Assembly: GCF_026151205.1 (NCBI RefSeq)
Contig: NC_087083.1
Location: 6,798,460-6,862,459 of the forward strand
DNA: 64,000 bases
Source of the DNA: Bolinopsis microptera
Taxonomy: Eukaryota > Ctenophora > Tentaculata > Lobata > Bolinopsidae
Direction: 5' to 3'
In this document: positions 42,782-53,987 of the stretch, piece by piece
How the letters are laid out: each line of letters opens with the position of its first letter
Position numbering within the stretch: position 1 is the stretch's first letter
Notes under the pieces: generated by a model
The model's input: only the letters and a program-made list of their open reading frames with translations
The model's database searches: none
What the model was told of the DNA's origin: nothing
Translations under genes and position numbers: made by a program

Positions 42782-43918
42782 CCTTGTCGGAATTTATTTG
42801 AACGGAAATTAAAATGAACGTACCACAGGGTACAGTTTTGGGCCCGCTGCTTTTCATTTTGTTCATTAATGACATTTTGAGGCACATCTATACACTTGAA
42901 GATGCAAGTATAATGCAAAATGATCTCAACTCTGTCCATGTCATCGACTGGGCAAGATGCAATAACATTAACATGTCATTGCATGAGGGTAAATTTTAGT
43001 TACTCGTGCACAAACACTGTCCCCGAAACAGCTTGCAAGACCTTCCGTTTGCCATCCTGACGCAAACTTATCGAGTTTTGCATGGTAACACAATGTACCC
43101 TACGGATGCAGTCAAAGACCTGGGGGTTTTGATCTCGGCTGACTTGTCTTGGAGCTCCCATGTTACTATGATAACAGATCGTCCCCGTAAAGTTGCTTCT
43201 TGGGTTCTGAGCGCTTTTAGATCGAGAAACAAAATCACTATGCTGACCCACTACAAGTCATTAGTCAGAAGCCATCTCGAGTACTGTTGTCCCCTCTGGA
43301 ATTCAACTAAGCAAGCTGATATCGCTGAGCTAGAGGGAGTACAACGAACATTTACGTCCAAAATACATGGTGTGCAACATCTGAACTATTGGCAGAGACT
43401 GAAGGCCTTAAAATTGATGTCACTTCAACGGAGGAGAGAACGTTACACTATCATTCATAGGAAGATTCTACACAAGAAGTGTCCTAATGATGTCAACGTT
43501 CAGTTTACAGATACACTCCGAAATGGCCAGAAAGCAGTAGTCGCTAGCTTGTCAACGTCCAGTAGCCAAAGGAATCAAACGATCATTGACAGCTCATTTG
43601 CAGTGATGGGGCCTCGATTGTGGAACATCATTCCCGCAAACCTGCACCTTATCGAGGACCCCGTACGCTTCAAGTCATTGTTGACGGAGTTTGTTACATT
43701 TATTCCGGACGAACCTCCTGTTACTGGATATTGTTGCCAGAACGGGGATTCGTTATTGAACTGGAGCGCAGAAAAGACAGCGACTTCGCTGCACGGGTGG
43801 TCAGCCGTTCTGATGACCCGATAGAGGATCTATGAAGCAACCCCAGGTAACCCAAGTAAGTAGAACGCTAGGGCCTCCAGCGTCCAATTAATATACGTTA
43901 AAATATAGTCCAATAAGG
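42782..43918. mobile_element. TIR element 1 (1.14 kb) carrying a LINE fragment
   Basis: The left end CCTTGTCGGAATTTATTTGA matches, in inverted form, the right end CCTTATTGGACTATATTTTA. TA lies on each side (42780-42781, 43919-43920). Ends belong to the family of the 172-bp MITE at 22330. The interior is almost entirely a truncated reverse-transcriptase gene, so a LINE copy inserted into the MITE or was captured by it. Confidence 0.6.
42814..43824 (+). pseudogene. 5'-truncated LINE reverse transcriptase, catalytic motif deleted
   Basis: The frame starts at NVPQGTVLGPLLFILFINDI, the RT block before the catalytic loop. The expected F/Y-A-D-D block is missing: the text jumps from NDILRHI to YTLEDASIMQNDL. 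A TAG at 42997-42999 interrupts the same frame, which then continues for 270 codons. These include AVKDLGVLISADLSWSSHV, LVRSHLEYCCPLWN and GPRLWNIIPANL, typical C-terminal blocks of CR1/Rex/L2-like animal LINEs. Inactive for three reasons: 5' truncation, deletion and stop. It is a different family from the LINE at 56-60 kb. Confidence 0.75.
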
Positions 43919-44109
43919 TAATACAAAATTTAAATGATCGATAGTCGCAAATTCAGGTATATCTTGCAGCAGCTAATCTCGATCATTATAATCCAGTCTT
44001 GAATCTTGATATTAGCTTCACAAACAAAAACCTAAATTAACGAGAATGAAAGTCGAAATTAAACATAAACTAGTTGATACTGTTAACCTTTACCTTGCAA
44101 TGATGACTA

Positions 44110-44995
44110 CCTTACTCGGGATTATTATAACCGGGATAAAGTGGTGGGTTTTGGAAGATTCCGCCATATTTTTCCCGGTCAAAAATTTTACCAGTCATAA
44201 AAAAACCCGCCGACTCAGATTATGGGGTTCCAAGGGGGTGGTGATCATCATATTTTACCTGAAGTCTCATATGTGCTAGAGAAGACTTTTGAAGCAGTGG
44301 TTGGAGGGCTGTAACTTTATTGGCGGTTGCTACCATAATTTCGTTATAAAAATCACAATTTGGTTATAGAAATCAGATTTCAGGGTGGACCGTGATTCTC
44401 ACTTTTCTTGCCCATGAAGTGAGTAAACTGTGCCACTATTTCATGGTCCACGGTGGATTGATTACTGGAGCAGTTGAAGATGCAAAGCCATGACGTTCCC
44501 CAATACCAAGCGGTGGGCAGGAAATTAAGCTCCGGCTGACCTTCAGAGCAGTAGCCCCATTAGCGGACAAAATGAAAGTCTTGTTAAGACAACAATACAA
44601 CTTCGAATTTGACGGTCAGCAGCAGGGGGATATCAATAATGATAATGGAGGGGACATTAGCGATAATGAGAATGAGAATACGCTTTATATTATTTATTAA
44701 TGAAGATTTGACTTATTATTGCTATAGATTTATTTTCCTTTAAATACTAGACGTGTCTTTTTTTCTATTTCTGAGTAATATCAGTAACTGTAAATTGAAA
44801 TAACTTCTTTAAAGTAACAAAAACAGAAATTTCGGTTGAAAATTTGTTGACCTCTGAAAAAAAACTTGAAAGGTCGGCCACCGGTAAATACATGACCGGG
44901 ATAATTTGGCGGGTTTTGGGAAATTCCGCCATATTTTTCCCGGTTATTAATTTTCCCAGTCATAAATTAACCCGCTATAATATTCCCGAGTAAGG
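44110..44995. mobile_element. TIR element 2 (886 bp)
   Basis: Left end CCTTACTCGGGATTATTATA; right end reversed CCTTACTCGGGAATATTATA. TA lies on both sides (44108-44109, 44996-44997). Inner copies of GGCGGGTTTTGG and TTCCGCCATATTTTTCCCGG lie inverted near each end. A central stretch (about 44510-44700) has a short open segment, RLTFRAVAPLADKMKVLLRQ, with an acidic Asn-rich tail. It could be the C terminus of a lost transposase, though no family was recognised. Confidence 0.75.
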
Positions 44996-44997
44996 TA

Positions 44998-45954
44998 CAT
45001 AAGTAAAACTAAAATGATTCGGGGGTATCTCGGTATCTGCCTGCATATCTAAAAGCAGTTACAGTCCTCATTAACTTTAAGATCTTGTGTTCTCTTACCA
45101 CGGGTAAAGTTTAATACTTGCCAGTAATTCTTATCAGTACCGCAACTATACACTACCTATAATCAATAATTGGACGCTGGAACTTGGAAGCCCTAGCGTT
45201 CATTTTAATGCCAGTTCAAATAAAGTCTGCCCGTTCAAATATTTTCCCAAAAGTATTCCACGATGATGTGCTATTGTTAGACCTTAGAGTTTGATCCGAG
45301 TGTTTATTCAGCTGGACATTCCTTCTGGAATCTGGAGGGCTAAACCGCACGCTGTGTAAATCAAGATTATATCGATTGACGATATATAAATAAGCGCCTT
45401 GAGGGAGCGAATCAGAGAGCGCGCAGCATGTCACGTGATAACAGACTGACCAATTGAACGAGGCCTAGCGCATGTAGCGAAGCGCGTTTGAGGCCGTTTT
45501 CTGTTATCAGTTTGCAGTTACATACGCACATTGTTTCAGTATACATTCTTGTTTAAATCGTTATAGCTGCACGGAACGTGGTGTTACTATCTTGATATGA
45601 AGGTCGTTGAATCATCAGTGTTAGGTATGTTCTGGGTCAAACCTTTCAATTTGTTGGCTCTCAAAGTCAAATATGTTTTTGTTTGCAGATTAAATTCGCC
45701 CCGTGTTTAATTGTGCAAACTACACGATAAATCGTGCCAAATCCTTTAAAATTGATGTGATTTTTAATTTTCAGAATTTCAGAGGTACTTCGTAAAAATG
45801 TATTTGCCTCCACTTATAAACATGGACGTATTTTATGAAATCTGATTTTATTTTTATCTGATATGATTCAGCTGCTTCAACTACCTTCAAGCGGAAAACA
45901 TGATCAAGTTTTTCGGCAACTCGTATTTTAGTGCATATGTTGCTTCATAAGCTA
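44998..45954. other. Spacer between TIR elements
   Basis: No gene. A worn piece of the 22330-type MITE lies at about 45170-45245 (GGAAGCCCTAGCGTTCATTT, TAATGCCAGTTCAAATAAAG). At 45428-45520 there is TCACGTGATAACAGACTGAC with a facing CTGTTATCAG. Confidence 0.45.
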
Positions 45955-46751
45955 CCTTAATTCCCAAAAATTTGGGCGACAAAAAATTTGAGCGGGCCTC
46001 TCGCTCAAATTTTTTGCAGACCAAATTAATTGCGTAAATCTTTTCCGTCTGCTAAATTTGTTGCTAACCAAACTTTTGGTATTTGGCCTGTGGCCCTGAA
46101 ATCTATAAAAAGATGGCTTTTTCTTCATATCCAAGTGAAATAATATTTGAAATTTTAGTTTTCTAATCTGTCATTCATGGCTTGACCAATTAAAAAGGCT
46201 TATATTTTAAATGAATAGAAATTACTGGAATAGCTAACAGCTACTAATAAAACAAATGGCTAGAGGTACGGATAGCTAGAGATTTAAACAAGATCTGCAA
46301 ATGGATTATCATCCACCGTAAAGTCTGATCTACAAGCATCAGTTATACCCGACTTCTCAAAGCCTTTCCTTATGTCATCTGGTCTCCCTTTTAAATATAC
46401 TATCTGATTGAGAGACTAAATATCACTATTGTATATCTATCATTTTGTACTGTGCCATCATCACTGTATTTTTTAGTAGTTACTGGGCAGATCGTAAATT
46501 TTATAATGTGATACAACTCAGACTACCACCTACATGCTTAAAATTGAAAGCAAAATGACTGGAATAATAAGGAATAATAATGAACTAAGGCAAATATCTA
46601 ACTGAAATTTTAGTGGAAAATCGTTCATTTTTCGAAGAATTTGTGCCCAAATTTTTGGTCGCCCAAATGAGTTCAAATTTTTTGCCCAAATTTTTCGGGC
46701 TCAAATAAATTGTGCTCAATTTAATGGCACACAAATTTTTGGGAACTAAGG
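45955..46751. mobile_element. TIR element 3 (797 bp)
   Basis: Left end CCTTAATTCCCAAAAATTTG; right end reversed CCTTAGTTCCCAAAAATTTG. TA lies on both sides (45953-45954, 46752-46753). Subterminal AAATTTGAGC/GCTCAAATTT repeats. No open frame of note. Confidence 0.75.
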
Positions 46752-46810
46752 TATGTACCCTATGTAAATATTATAGTCATTGCGAACATTTTGCACAATT
46801 CTGGTTTTAT

Positions 46811-48000
46811 ATTACGGGTATATGCCTCACAGAATGGCCAAAAAAAGGAAGGTCTCTCAAAATCACAAAACACACTTTATTCCAGTTTTTATCTCATAAG
46901 AAGCTAAGTTGACACTCATATTTTTCTTCCCGGGGGTTCATTTAATCTCATAACCATTTTTTCTTTGAGAAAAATTGGCCGGAAAATCTTCCTCCAAAAA
47001 AACATGCCTCACAGAATGGCCAAATCTGAATTTCTATAATTTTTTGATAGAGATACTTTTTAAATTTCTATCACCACACGTTGTTAGAAAACCTATTAAG
47101 GAATGGGGTAATAACCTAAAACTCACGAAAAAACTGAGCTGTGAAAAATTATTTCACAAAAAAGAAAAAATGCCTCACAAAATGGCAACAAAAAAAAAAC
47201 GAGAAAATTTTATTTTTCTAAAACCTTTGGCTCTTGTTTCAGGCATGCTGCTGGTATTAATATGCCTTGTTAACACCCCCATATAGGTGAAATTTCTTAT
47301 AACTGAATAAAAAGGGCATAATTTCCTACACCAAAAATGGCCATTTTGTGTGGCGTTGTTCATATTCCCTGATTTCATGATTTATAACCTTCATTCGGCT
47401 GTAAAAACACTCCATCTGGGGTGTTATTGTATGATAAATAGCTTGTGATTACTTTAGACTTATTGTTTCATTGAATAAAAGGAGTTTTAAATTTTGGCCA
47501 TTTTGTGAGGCATATTTTGGCCATTTTGTGAGGCGTTTAGCCATTTTAGCATTTTTTTTTCTTCCTATATTGAACAATGTTCGTTTTGTTTGATGAATAC
47601 TATTCTTTAAACATCTTCTGTCATACTGGTGCCAGAAGTTCTCACCAAAATGCAAACTTAGTTCAAAAATTTGAAAACAAATTTTGTGAGGCATATTTTG
47701 GCCATTTTGTGAGGCGTGTAGCCATTTTAGCATTTTTTTCTTCCTATATTGAACAATGTTCGTTTTGTTTGATGAATACTATTCTTTAAACATCTTCTGT
47801 CATACTGGTGCCAGAAGTTCTCACCAAAATGTAAACTTAGTTCAAAAATTTGAAAACAAATTTTCAGTGCTCAAAATTTCTTTTGTTTCATATGGTATCC
47901 ACAAAACCTACCAGTCTTATATAAAAAATTAGTTACAAAAACATTTACAAATTTGGCCATTCTGTGAGGCTAGCCATTCTGTGAGGCATTTACCCGTAAT
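46811..48000. mobile_element. TIR element 4 (1.19 kb)
   Basis: Left end ATTACGGGTATATGCCTCAC AGAATGGCC; right end reversed ATTACGGGTAAATGCCTCAC AGAATGGC. TAT borders both sides (46808-46810, 48001-48003), consistent with a 3-bp duplication as in PIF/Harbinger-type elements, but the assignment is tentative. The terminal core GCCTCACAGAATGGCC (or GCCTCACAAAATGGCC) recurs about nine times inside in both orientations. A segment of about 185 bp is duplicated in tandem at about 47495-47870. Confidence 0.7.
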
Positions 48001-48677
48001 TATGCTTATTGTTATTATCCCTAACTATAATTATAAACTTAAAAATAAGATGTAGCTGCATAAATATTTCAATTATGGGAAGCTAAGCATTGATTGGTTT
48101 GATCTCAATTAGATTCCCAGGTTTGACCTCAATTCTGTATATTCTTATCGGTAATTGTCATCAGCGCACAACTAACTGGAAACTTACTCTCCAGTTGTTT
48201 ATGTCAAACTGTCGGCGTATGTCTGTTTGTAAAAAGTGAGATAAAGAAATAAAGATAAGGTCCTCTCAAGTTATTATACAGGTAATTAAGGTTTTGAAGT
48301 TGATTTTAAATAATTTCAAAATATTTTTAATTTTACAATCCCCCAATTTATTCTTTTCAGTTTTTGCTTACCTAAACTTTAATTTTCGATTAGTCTGCTA
48401 AGCTTTCATAATTCTTATACTGATTAACACAAGGGGACCCTTAGATAACCTTATCGAACATAATTTTAAACAGAAATTAAAATGAACGCTCAAAGGTATT
48501 CAAAGCCATTATAAATCCAACATTTTTTCATATTTTTGAGCGTTTTAAAAATAATTAACCAGAGACCACCTGTCTGGTTTAAGTGTTGTTTAATTACACG
48601 CTGTAAGGCTATTTTACTACATATGGTCTCCAGTAGGGGAGTCCAACCAACTTATGTAGACATGTAGTAATAGAAAC
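48001..48677. other. Spacer between TIR elements
   Basis: No gene. A solo end of the 22330-type family lies at about 48439-48500 (ACCTTATCGAACATAATTTT, AATTAAAATGAACGCTCAAA). Confidence 0.4.
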
Positions 48678-49320
48678 CAAGGTCAAAAGGAAATCGCAGC
48701 ACGTGCGGAATCGCGATTTTTCCCATTCTCCGCGAAAAATCGCGATTTTTGACGTTTGCCTTCCGAATGTATAAGTACGGACTTTAGAAGACCGAAAAAT
48801 ATTTTCAGCTCATAATGATCAGGGTAGCATGAAACATGAACAAAAGTAGTTTCCAGAAAAACTTTGAAAAAATTTCGACTTAGAAAATGTTCGGTCCGAG
48901 TCATTCTCGATAAGTACTTCGATGGCAGAGCTCCTGCTTCCGAGCTCGTATTGCAAAGGGGTTAAGCCTGCTTTCCAAGATCGCATTATAATTATACGTA
49001 TGTGATGTAAAATGTGTTAGGCATATAATAATAATATATAATAATAATAAGGTTCGTTAGCACTTAGCAGGTAAACTATTCAGTGAGATTTGGGACAATG
49101 ATCTGAGAACATTGACCTTAAGACAATTAATCTACATTATAACTTTATAACATACCTTTGCGAACACAATATGGACAAAAACTCATGAGGGTAAAGGAAA
49201 TATTTCTACGAACATAGTGATAGTGAAAAACTTATACAAAGGATGCCACAATGCTGAGAACATGCCGCCACCTCTAAGTCGCTTTTTGGCCTAAATAATC
49301 GCGATTTTCTTTTGTCCTTG
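48678..49320. mobile_element. hAT-like non-autonomous element (643 bp)
   Basis: Left end CAAGGTCAAAAGGAAATCGC; right end reversed CAAGGACAAAAGAAAATCGC. It is flanked by ATAGAAAC (48670-48677) and ATATAAAC (49321-49328), an 8-bp duplication with one mismatch. Short TIRs starting CA and an 8-bp duplication are hAT hallmarks. Subterminal CGCGATTTT repeats. No long open frame. Confidence 0.7.
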
Positions 49321-49406
49321 ATATAAACTAACAATTAATTTTAACATTCAAGGTTACGTGGATTCGAAAAAAATATGACAACCCTTTGAAATTGATGAAA
49401 CTTTTA

Positions 49407-49482
49407 AGTGGCTTAGTGGCTTAGACGGTCGATGAACCTATTGTCTAGCTGCGAAGTTGTGAGTTCGAACCCCGGTCGAGCT
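49407..49482 (+). mobile_element. tRNA-like SINE head
   Basis: Box A-like TGGCTTAGTGGCTTAGACGG and box B-like GAGTTCGAACCCCGG are correctly spaced for a Pol III promoter. The acceptor stem does not pair, so this is not a tRNA gene. A body of unknown length follows (to about 49600) without a clear A-tail. Confidence 0.5.
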
Positions 49483-49730
49483 TGAATCTTGCAGCTAAAG
49501 TACACCCGTCACTTACCACACTTACTTACACTACCATACTTACAACAGCTGTGTCTCACCAATAAACCAGGTTTTGTAATAGATTCCTGTGAGTGTGAGA
49601 ACAACCACTTAACTAGCTAGTTTCCTTGTAAACCCTTTAAGTAACATGGACAGTCTTAATTCGAGCAATTTCCCCTACAAGTAATGCTTTCAGCACCACG
49701 TACTAGTGTTGTTCATTCTGTACAGTAATC

Positions 49731-49757
49731 CGGGGGGGGGGGGGGGGAGGGGGGGTA
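49731..49757 (+). repeat. Poly-G tract
   Basis: A run of about 16 G, then A, then seven G. It can form G-quadruplex and is a likely assembly-length uncertainty. Confidence 0.8.
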
Positions 49758-49827
49758 CACTACACTTTTTTATCTCGTCAAAATGTTAATTGAGCTTAAA
49801 CACGTATGTTTTTACTTTACCACGTGT

Positions 49828-50204
49828 AATGTAATGTTAGCACTCACTTTACAACGTGTAATATAATGTTAGCGCTCACTTTACCACGTGTAATGTAATG
49901 TTAGCACTCACTTTACCACGTGTAATGTAATGTTAGCGCTCACTTTACCACGTGTAATGTAATATTAGCACTCACTTTACCACGTGTAATATCAGCACTC
50001 ACTTTACCACGTGTAATGTAATGTTAGCACTCACTTTACCACGTGTAATATAATGTTAGCACTCACTTTACCACGTGTAATGTTACCACTCACTTTACCA
50101 CGTGTAATGTTAGCACTCACTTTACCACGTGTAATGTTAGCACTCACTTTACCACGTGTAATGTTAGCACTCACTTTACCACGTGTAATGTTAGCACTCA
50201 CTTT
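49828..50204 (+). repeat. 27/32-bp minisatellite with an E-box in each unit
   Basis: About thirteen units of CACTTTACCACGTGTAATGT with AATGTTAGCACT or TAGCACT. The two lengths differ by one extra GTAAT. CACGTG is kept in nearly all units (one has AACGTG). The open frames across it are by-products. Confidence 0.85.
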
Positions 50205-50374
50205 GAAAGTCAGCCCTCTTCGCCACATGAGCAATGTTTATGATTGGTTTCTGATGAAACCCTTTCTTTCTCTGATACGTTTTTGAGTTGGAGCGAGTCT
50301 GCCATATCGTGTACATCTGCTTCATACCAGCAGGGGGAGTCCGTCCGTCCGGCAGGGAGGGAAGGTTCGGCCTA

Positions 50375-50404
50375 CCAATCAGAGAGCAGTATTTCAGTCA
50401 CGTG
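50375..50404 (+). promoter_or_regulatory. CCAAT - E-box module (24-bp offset)
   Basis: CCAATCAGAGAGCAGT at 50375, then ATTTCAGT, and CACGTG at 50399. It is followed by ACACAAAG. This is the copy closest to the unit of the satellite at 62.9-63.7 kb (four differences over the first 26 bases). Confidence 0.6.
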
Positions 50405-50415
50405 ACACAAAGTAG

Positions 50416-50445
50416 CCGATCAGAGAGCAGTTCTCTGGTCACATG
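50416..50445 (+). promoter_or_regulatory. CCAAT - E-box module, variant
   Basis: CCGATCAGAGAGCAGT at 50416 and CACATG at 50440, offset 24 bp, 41 bp after the previous module. Two further ACACGTGGGCA sites follow at about 50447 and 50467. A tandem duplicate of the preceding module. Confidence 0.5.
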
Positions 50446-50467
50446 ACACGTGGGCAAAGTCACATGA

Positions 50468-51292
50468 CACGTGGGCACAAGGTAGAGAAGAAAAGAACAC
50501 CCGCATGATAGAAGGCAGGTATTGAAGAGTGATAGAAGATATGTTAATGATTGGTGTACAGGGTGATGATTGCAAAGTTACAGGGGCTAATAGCAAAATA
50601 TAGAAACCCTTATTATGTGCCCTTACTCGCGTGTAACAAGCTTAACATTGTGCTATAGTTATGATAAGGAGGAGGAGGAAAAGGGCCAAAGTAGGAGAAG
50701 GAGGAGGGGTGGGATATAGAAACCCGTAATATAAGAATATATGCCCCTCACTCGCGTGTACTGTGTAGCTAGCTGTTTAGTTATTAAGGGGCCGGAGGTA
50801 GAGAAGGAAGAGGTGGAGTATGAGGGGTGGCTGAGGAGGGCTTGGGAGATGAAGGGCCGGAAAATGGAGCCGTAGGAGGTCAGGAGGCGCAGAGTGGTGA
50901 TGAGACTCCTTTCACAAATAACACTGAATACAGAGACTAACTGCAAAACACCATTGACAATATCCCTAGCGAGACAATCACTTGCTACACAGATGGTCAC
51001 GCGCAGACTTAGGAAGAGGGCTGGTTATATCATCACCACTGACAATAATAGTACTACTCTACAGAAAACATCCTGACTATAGCTCTGTTTATTGCACCCG
51101 AGGAACTGGATCAGACCGGAGTAACCGAATGCTTATTCTATGGTTATTATCCTAACGAAATTCGGGCATTTATTAATTCTTCCTCATTCCACTTGCTACT
51201 TTACCTCCCTCATCTTCACATAGATTTCCCCGACATATTTTTCCTATAGGGTTGCCCCAGAGGCAAGCATAGCATCTTGGGTCCTTGTTACT
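50468..51292. other. Non-coding interval with a weak open frame
   Basis: A partly duplicated segment (ATATAGAAACCC then CACTCGCGTGTA) lies at 50600-50760. From 50780 to 51076 both strands have open frames of 60-110 codons; the minus frame (50659-51000) is longest. Neither has a convincing start, splice site or domain, so I do not call a gene. The two preceding CCAAT/E-box modules could be its promoter. Confidence 0.35.
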
Positions 51293-51972
51293 AGGCACTA
51301 ACTCACTACAGGATACAATATAACACGTACTAACTCACTACAGGATACAATATAACACGTACTAACTCACTACAGGAAACAGTATAACACGTACTGACTC
51401 ACTACAGGATACAATATAACTCGTACTAAATCACTACAGGATACAATATAACACGTACTAACTCACTACAGGATACAATATAACACGTACTAACTCACTA
51501 CAGGATACAATATAACACGTACTAACTCACTACAGGATACAATATAACACGTACTAACTCACTACAGGATACAATATAACACGTACTAACTCACTACAGG
51601 ATACAATATAACACGTACTAAATCACTACACGATACAATATAACACGTACTAACTCACTACAGGATACAATATAACAAGAACTAAATCACTACAGGATAC
51701 AATATAACACGTACTAAATCACTACAGGATACAATATAACACGTACTAACTCACTACAGGATACAATATAACACGTACTAACTCACTACAGGATACAATA
51801 TAACACGTACTAACTCACTACAGGATACAATATAACACGTACTAACTCACTACAGGATACAATATAACACGTACTACCTCACTACAGGATACAATATAAC
51901 ACGTACTAAATCACTACAGGATACAATATAACACGTACTAAATCACTACAGGATACAATATAACACGTTCTA
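51293..51972 (+). repeat. 32-bp minisatellite
   Basis: About 21 units of ACTAACTCACTACAGGATAC followed by AATATAACACGT, highly homogeneous. Confidence 0.9.
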
Positions 51973-52423
51973 ACGCACTACAGAGGCACGCAGAGCATCT
52001 TCATGGTACCATAGTTACCATAGTAGTTATCTCATTGTGGGTCAACTAGATCCTTGTAACTAGGTCCCCTGTAAAATAATGAAAAATAAGAGTGGTCAGA
52101 GGAGGAAGGGGTTGCGAAAAATCTGCATTTCTTGTTTTTTCAACTTTTAATTTGAAAAGAATACCTGAGATATACCGGAACAGTTATATTAAGTTTAATA
52201 ACACAACATTCAACATCATGAAAGCATGTCTTTTACACTCCAACTCTTCAACACGATGTATAAACAATAAATCTAGCTTACTCAATCTCTTGATTATGAT
52301 GTAAACTTAAACAATAGCTTTAACAATAACTTTAGTGTACAAATAAAGTCGGCCATCTCGTCTCAAACACCCCATTAACCCCACTGTCCTCTGTGAGATA
52401 TTAGCAAGCACAACCTCCATCAC
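51973..52423. other. Intergenic interval
   Basis: X-box-like ACCATAGTTACCATAGTAGT near 52009. The open frame at 52092-52304 is not protein-like. Confidence 0.35.
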
Positions 52424-52453
52424 CCCATCAGAACGCAGTATTTGAACCACGTG
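52424..52453 (+). promoter_or_regulatory. CCAAT-like - E-box module of the lectin gene
   Basis: CCCATCAGAACGCAGTATTT at 52424 and CACGTG at 52448, offset 24 bp; 206 bp upstream of the lectin ATG. Confidence 0.55.
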
Positions 52454-52461
52454 ACTCAAAG

Positions 52462-52491
52462 CCAATCACAACTAAATATTCGAAGCACGTG
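52462..52491 (+). promoter_or_regulatory. CCAAT - E-box module of the lectin gene
   Basis: CCAATCACAAC at 52462 and CACGTG at 52486, offset 24 bp; 168 bp upstream of the lectin ATG. Two modules 38 bp apart immediately upstream of a complete gene are the best evidence that the module is promoter-proximal. Confidence 0.6.
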
Positions 52492-52629
52492 ACCCAGAGT
52501 ACCAGAATCAAGAGACTGATCTTGATGCGGAGGACGCGGAGGACGCGAACGAGCGCTCCAACTTAGCACCTCACTACCTTACAAGCTCAGTAACTTACTT
52601 GCCACATATCGTTTAACTCCAGTTTGAGG

Positions 52630-53667
52630 ATGATTAAGAACATTCTTGTGCTGCTAGTAGTAGCAGTGGGATTCTCTAATGGGGGGATCCAACGTGCTGT
52701 CAGCATGAAACAGATCAAGGGTCTCAAGAAACTGCTGAAGGGACTTGGAGATGGAATCTTCGTCACTTGCAACATAGTACTGTTCTCTGAAATGGTTAAC
52801 TACGATGAAGCCGACCTTAGGTGCAGGAACTTCGATATTGGCTCGGGAGTAGGAGAAGAGGGAAATTTGGTTACAGTAAATGACGAGGAAAAGAACAAGG
52901 ATCTCGGAATCCTCTTGGAAATGGCCTATCCAGAAGAAGCCCAGCCAGCTAACAAGTGGACCAACACAAAATGGGTCTGGGCTGGTCTCAGAAAAGTAAA
53001 GAATAACGGTTATACGAAGAAAGCTCCAACTTACAACGGAGCAGATTGGAACTGGGCCGATGGGTCAAACCCAAAAGAGTTCAAAAAGTGGATGAAAAAC
53101 CAGCCTGATCAAAACAACCTCAAGAAAGGTAAGAAGGGTTGTGATCAGCCACAGTGTCTCCAGAACCAAATGAGGATCAACCACCACGGACAATGGGACG
53201 ACACCTATAAGTTCAAGTTACACCCTTACGCCTGTGACTACAAGGGTAAATACATCCTTTCTAGCGAACCTAAGACTTGGGAGTCTGCTTTAGCAGCTTG
53301 CTCTGATGCTGGACTTAATCTTGCCAAGGTTAGAAGCGGTGTAGAGGTTGATGAGATGAAGGTCGCCATGGATTACTTCTTGGGAGAAGTTAGCCCCACC
53401 TGGAAGACCTGGAATAATAACAACTGGGTCTGGCTCGGAGGAAGTGACCAGAACGAGGAAGGACTATGGAAGTGGTTGGATGGAGAGTTGGTTGAGGATT
53501 GGAACGTTCCATGGAGACCAAAGGCAGGAAAGGATGACGCCGAGTACCTTCCTGGTGCTGACGGACAACATGCTCTAGCCATCTCCAGATGGGGACAGTT
53601 CGATGACTCCTTCCAAGATAGCAAACAGAGGAAGCGACCATTCGCCTGCCAGTGCCCCGGATCTTAG
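52630..53667 (+). CDS. Secreted protein with two C-type lectin domains
   Basis: Intronless, 345 residues. ATG 52630 is the first in frame and opens a classical signal peptide (MIKNILVLLVVAVGFSNG). Domain 1 (about residues 45-205) has WVWAGL, a QPD sugar-specificity motif (MKNQPDQNN; QPD is the galactose-type signature), and QWDD in the place of the WND calcium site. Domain 2 (about 210-345) has WVWLGG and WKWLDG, but no EPN/QPD. It has FDD for WND and lacks the usual inner Cys before that site (QHALAI), so sugar binding by domain 2 is doubtful. Such proteins act in recognition, adhesion or biomineral matrices (family knowledge). Lack of introns may mean a retrocopy. A second, broken copy of domain 2 lies at 61.2-61.4 kb. 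Two CCAAT/E-box modules lie upstream. Confidence 0.85.
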   Translation: MIKNILVLLVVAVGFSNGGIQRAVSMKQIKGLKKLLKGLGDGIFVTCNIVLFSEMVNYDEADLRCRNFDIGSGVGEEGNLVTVNDEEKNKDLGILLEMAYPEEAQPANKWTNTKWVWAGLRKVKNNGYTKKAPTYNGADWNWADGSNPKEFKKWMKNQPDQNNLKKGKKGCDQPQCLQNQMRINHHGQWDDTYKFKLHPYACDYKGKYILSSEPKTWESALAACSDAGLNLAKVRSGVEVDEMKVAMDYFLGEVSPTWKTWNNNNWVWLGGSDQNEEGLWKWLDGELVEDWNVPWRPKAGKDDAEYLPGADGQHALAISRWGQFDDSFQDSKQRKRPFACQCPGS

Positions 53668-53987
53668 ATGACCGAACTGTTAGAAACCACGGTTGCTTAT
53701 CAGCTGAAATACAATAGTTTACGAGTTTAGACAATGAGTTTTGGATTTTATTTTTGCCTAATTTTTTGATAAGCGTGAAAAGTTTGCTCATCATTCCTAT
53801 GTAATTGCAAATGTAGTGGTTTGTTATTGAATTAAATGTATTATCGGCTAAAAATATTGTTCTCTCTTTGAACGATTGTAAAATGATGTCACCATTGTAT
53901 CAAAAATCGTGATCGAATAATTTTCTCTGATCCTGATTAGAATACCGGTACTCTAATATTGTCCTCAAGTGAATAGTTCTGGTACTC
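53668..53987. other. 3' flank of the lectin gene
   Basis: AT-rich. ATTAAA at about 53831 could serve as a polyadenylation signal. No other gene. Confidence 0.4.

Noticed and set aside
50659-51076. Gene on either strand at 50.7-51.1 kb
   Set aside because: Overlapping open frames on both strands; no domain, start or splice support. Listed only as a weak open region.
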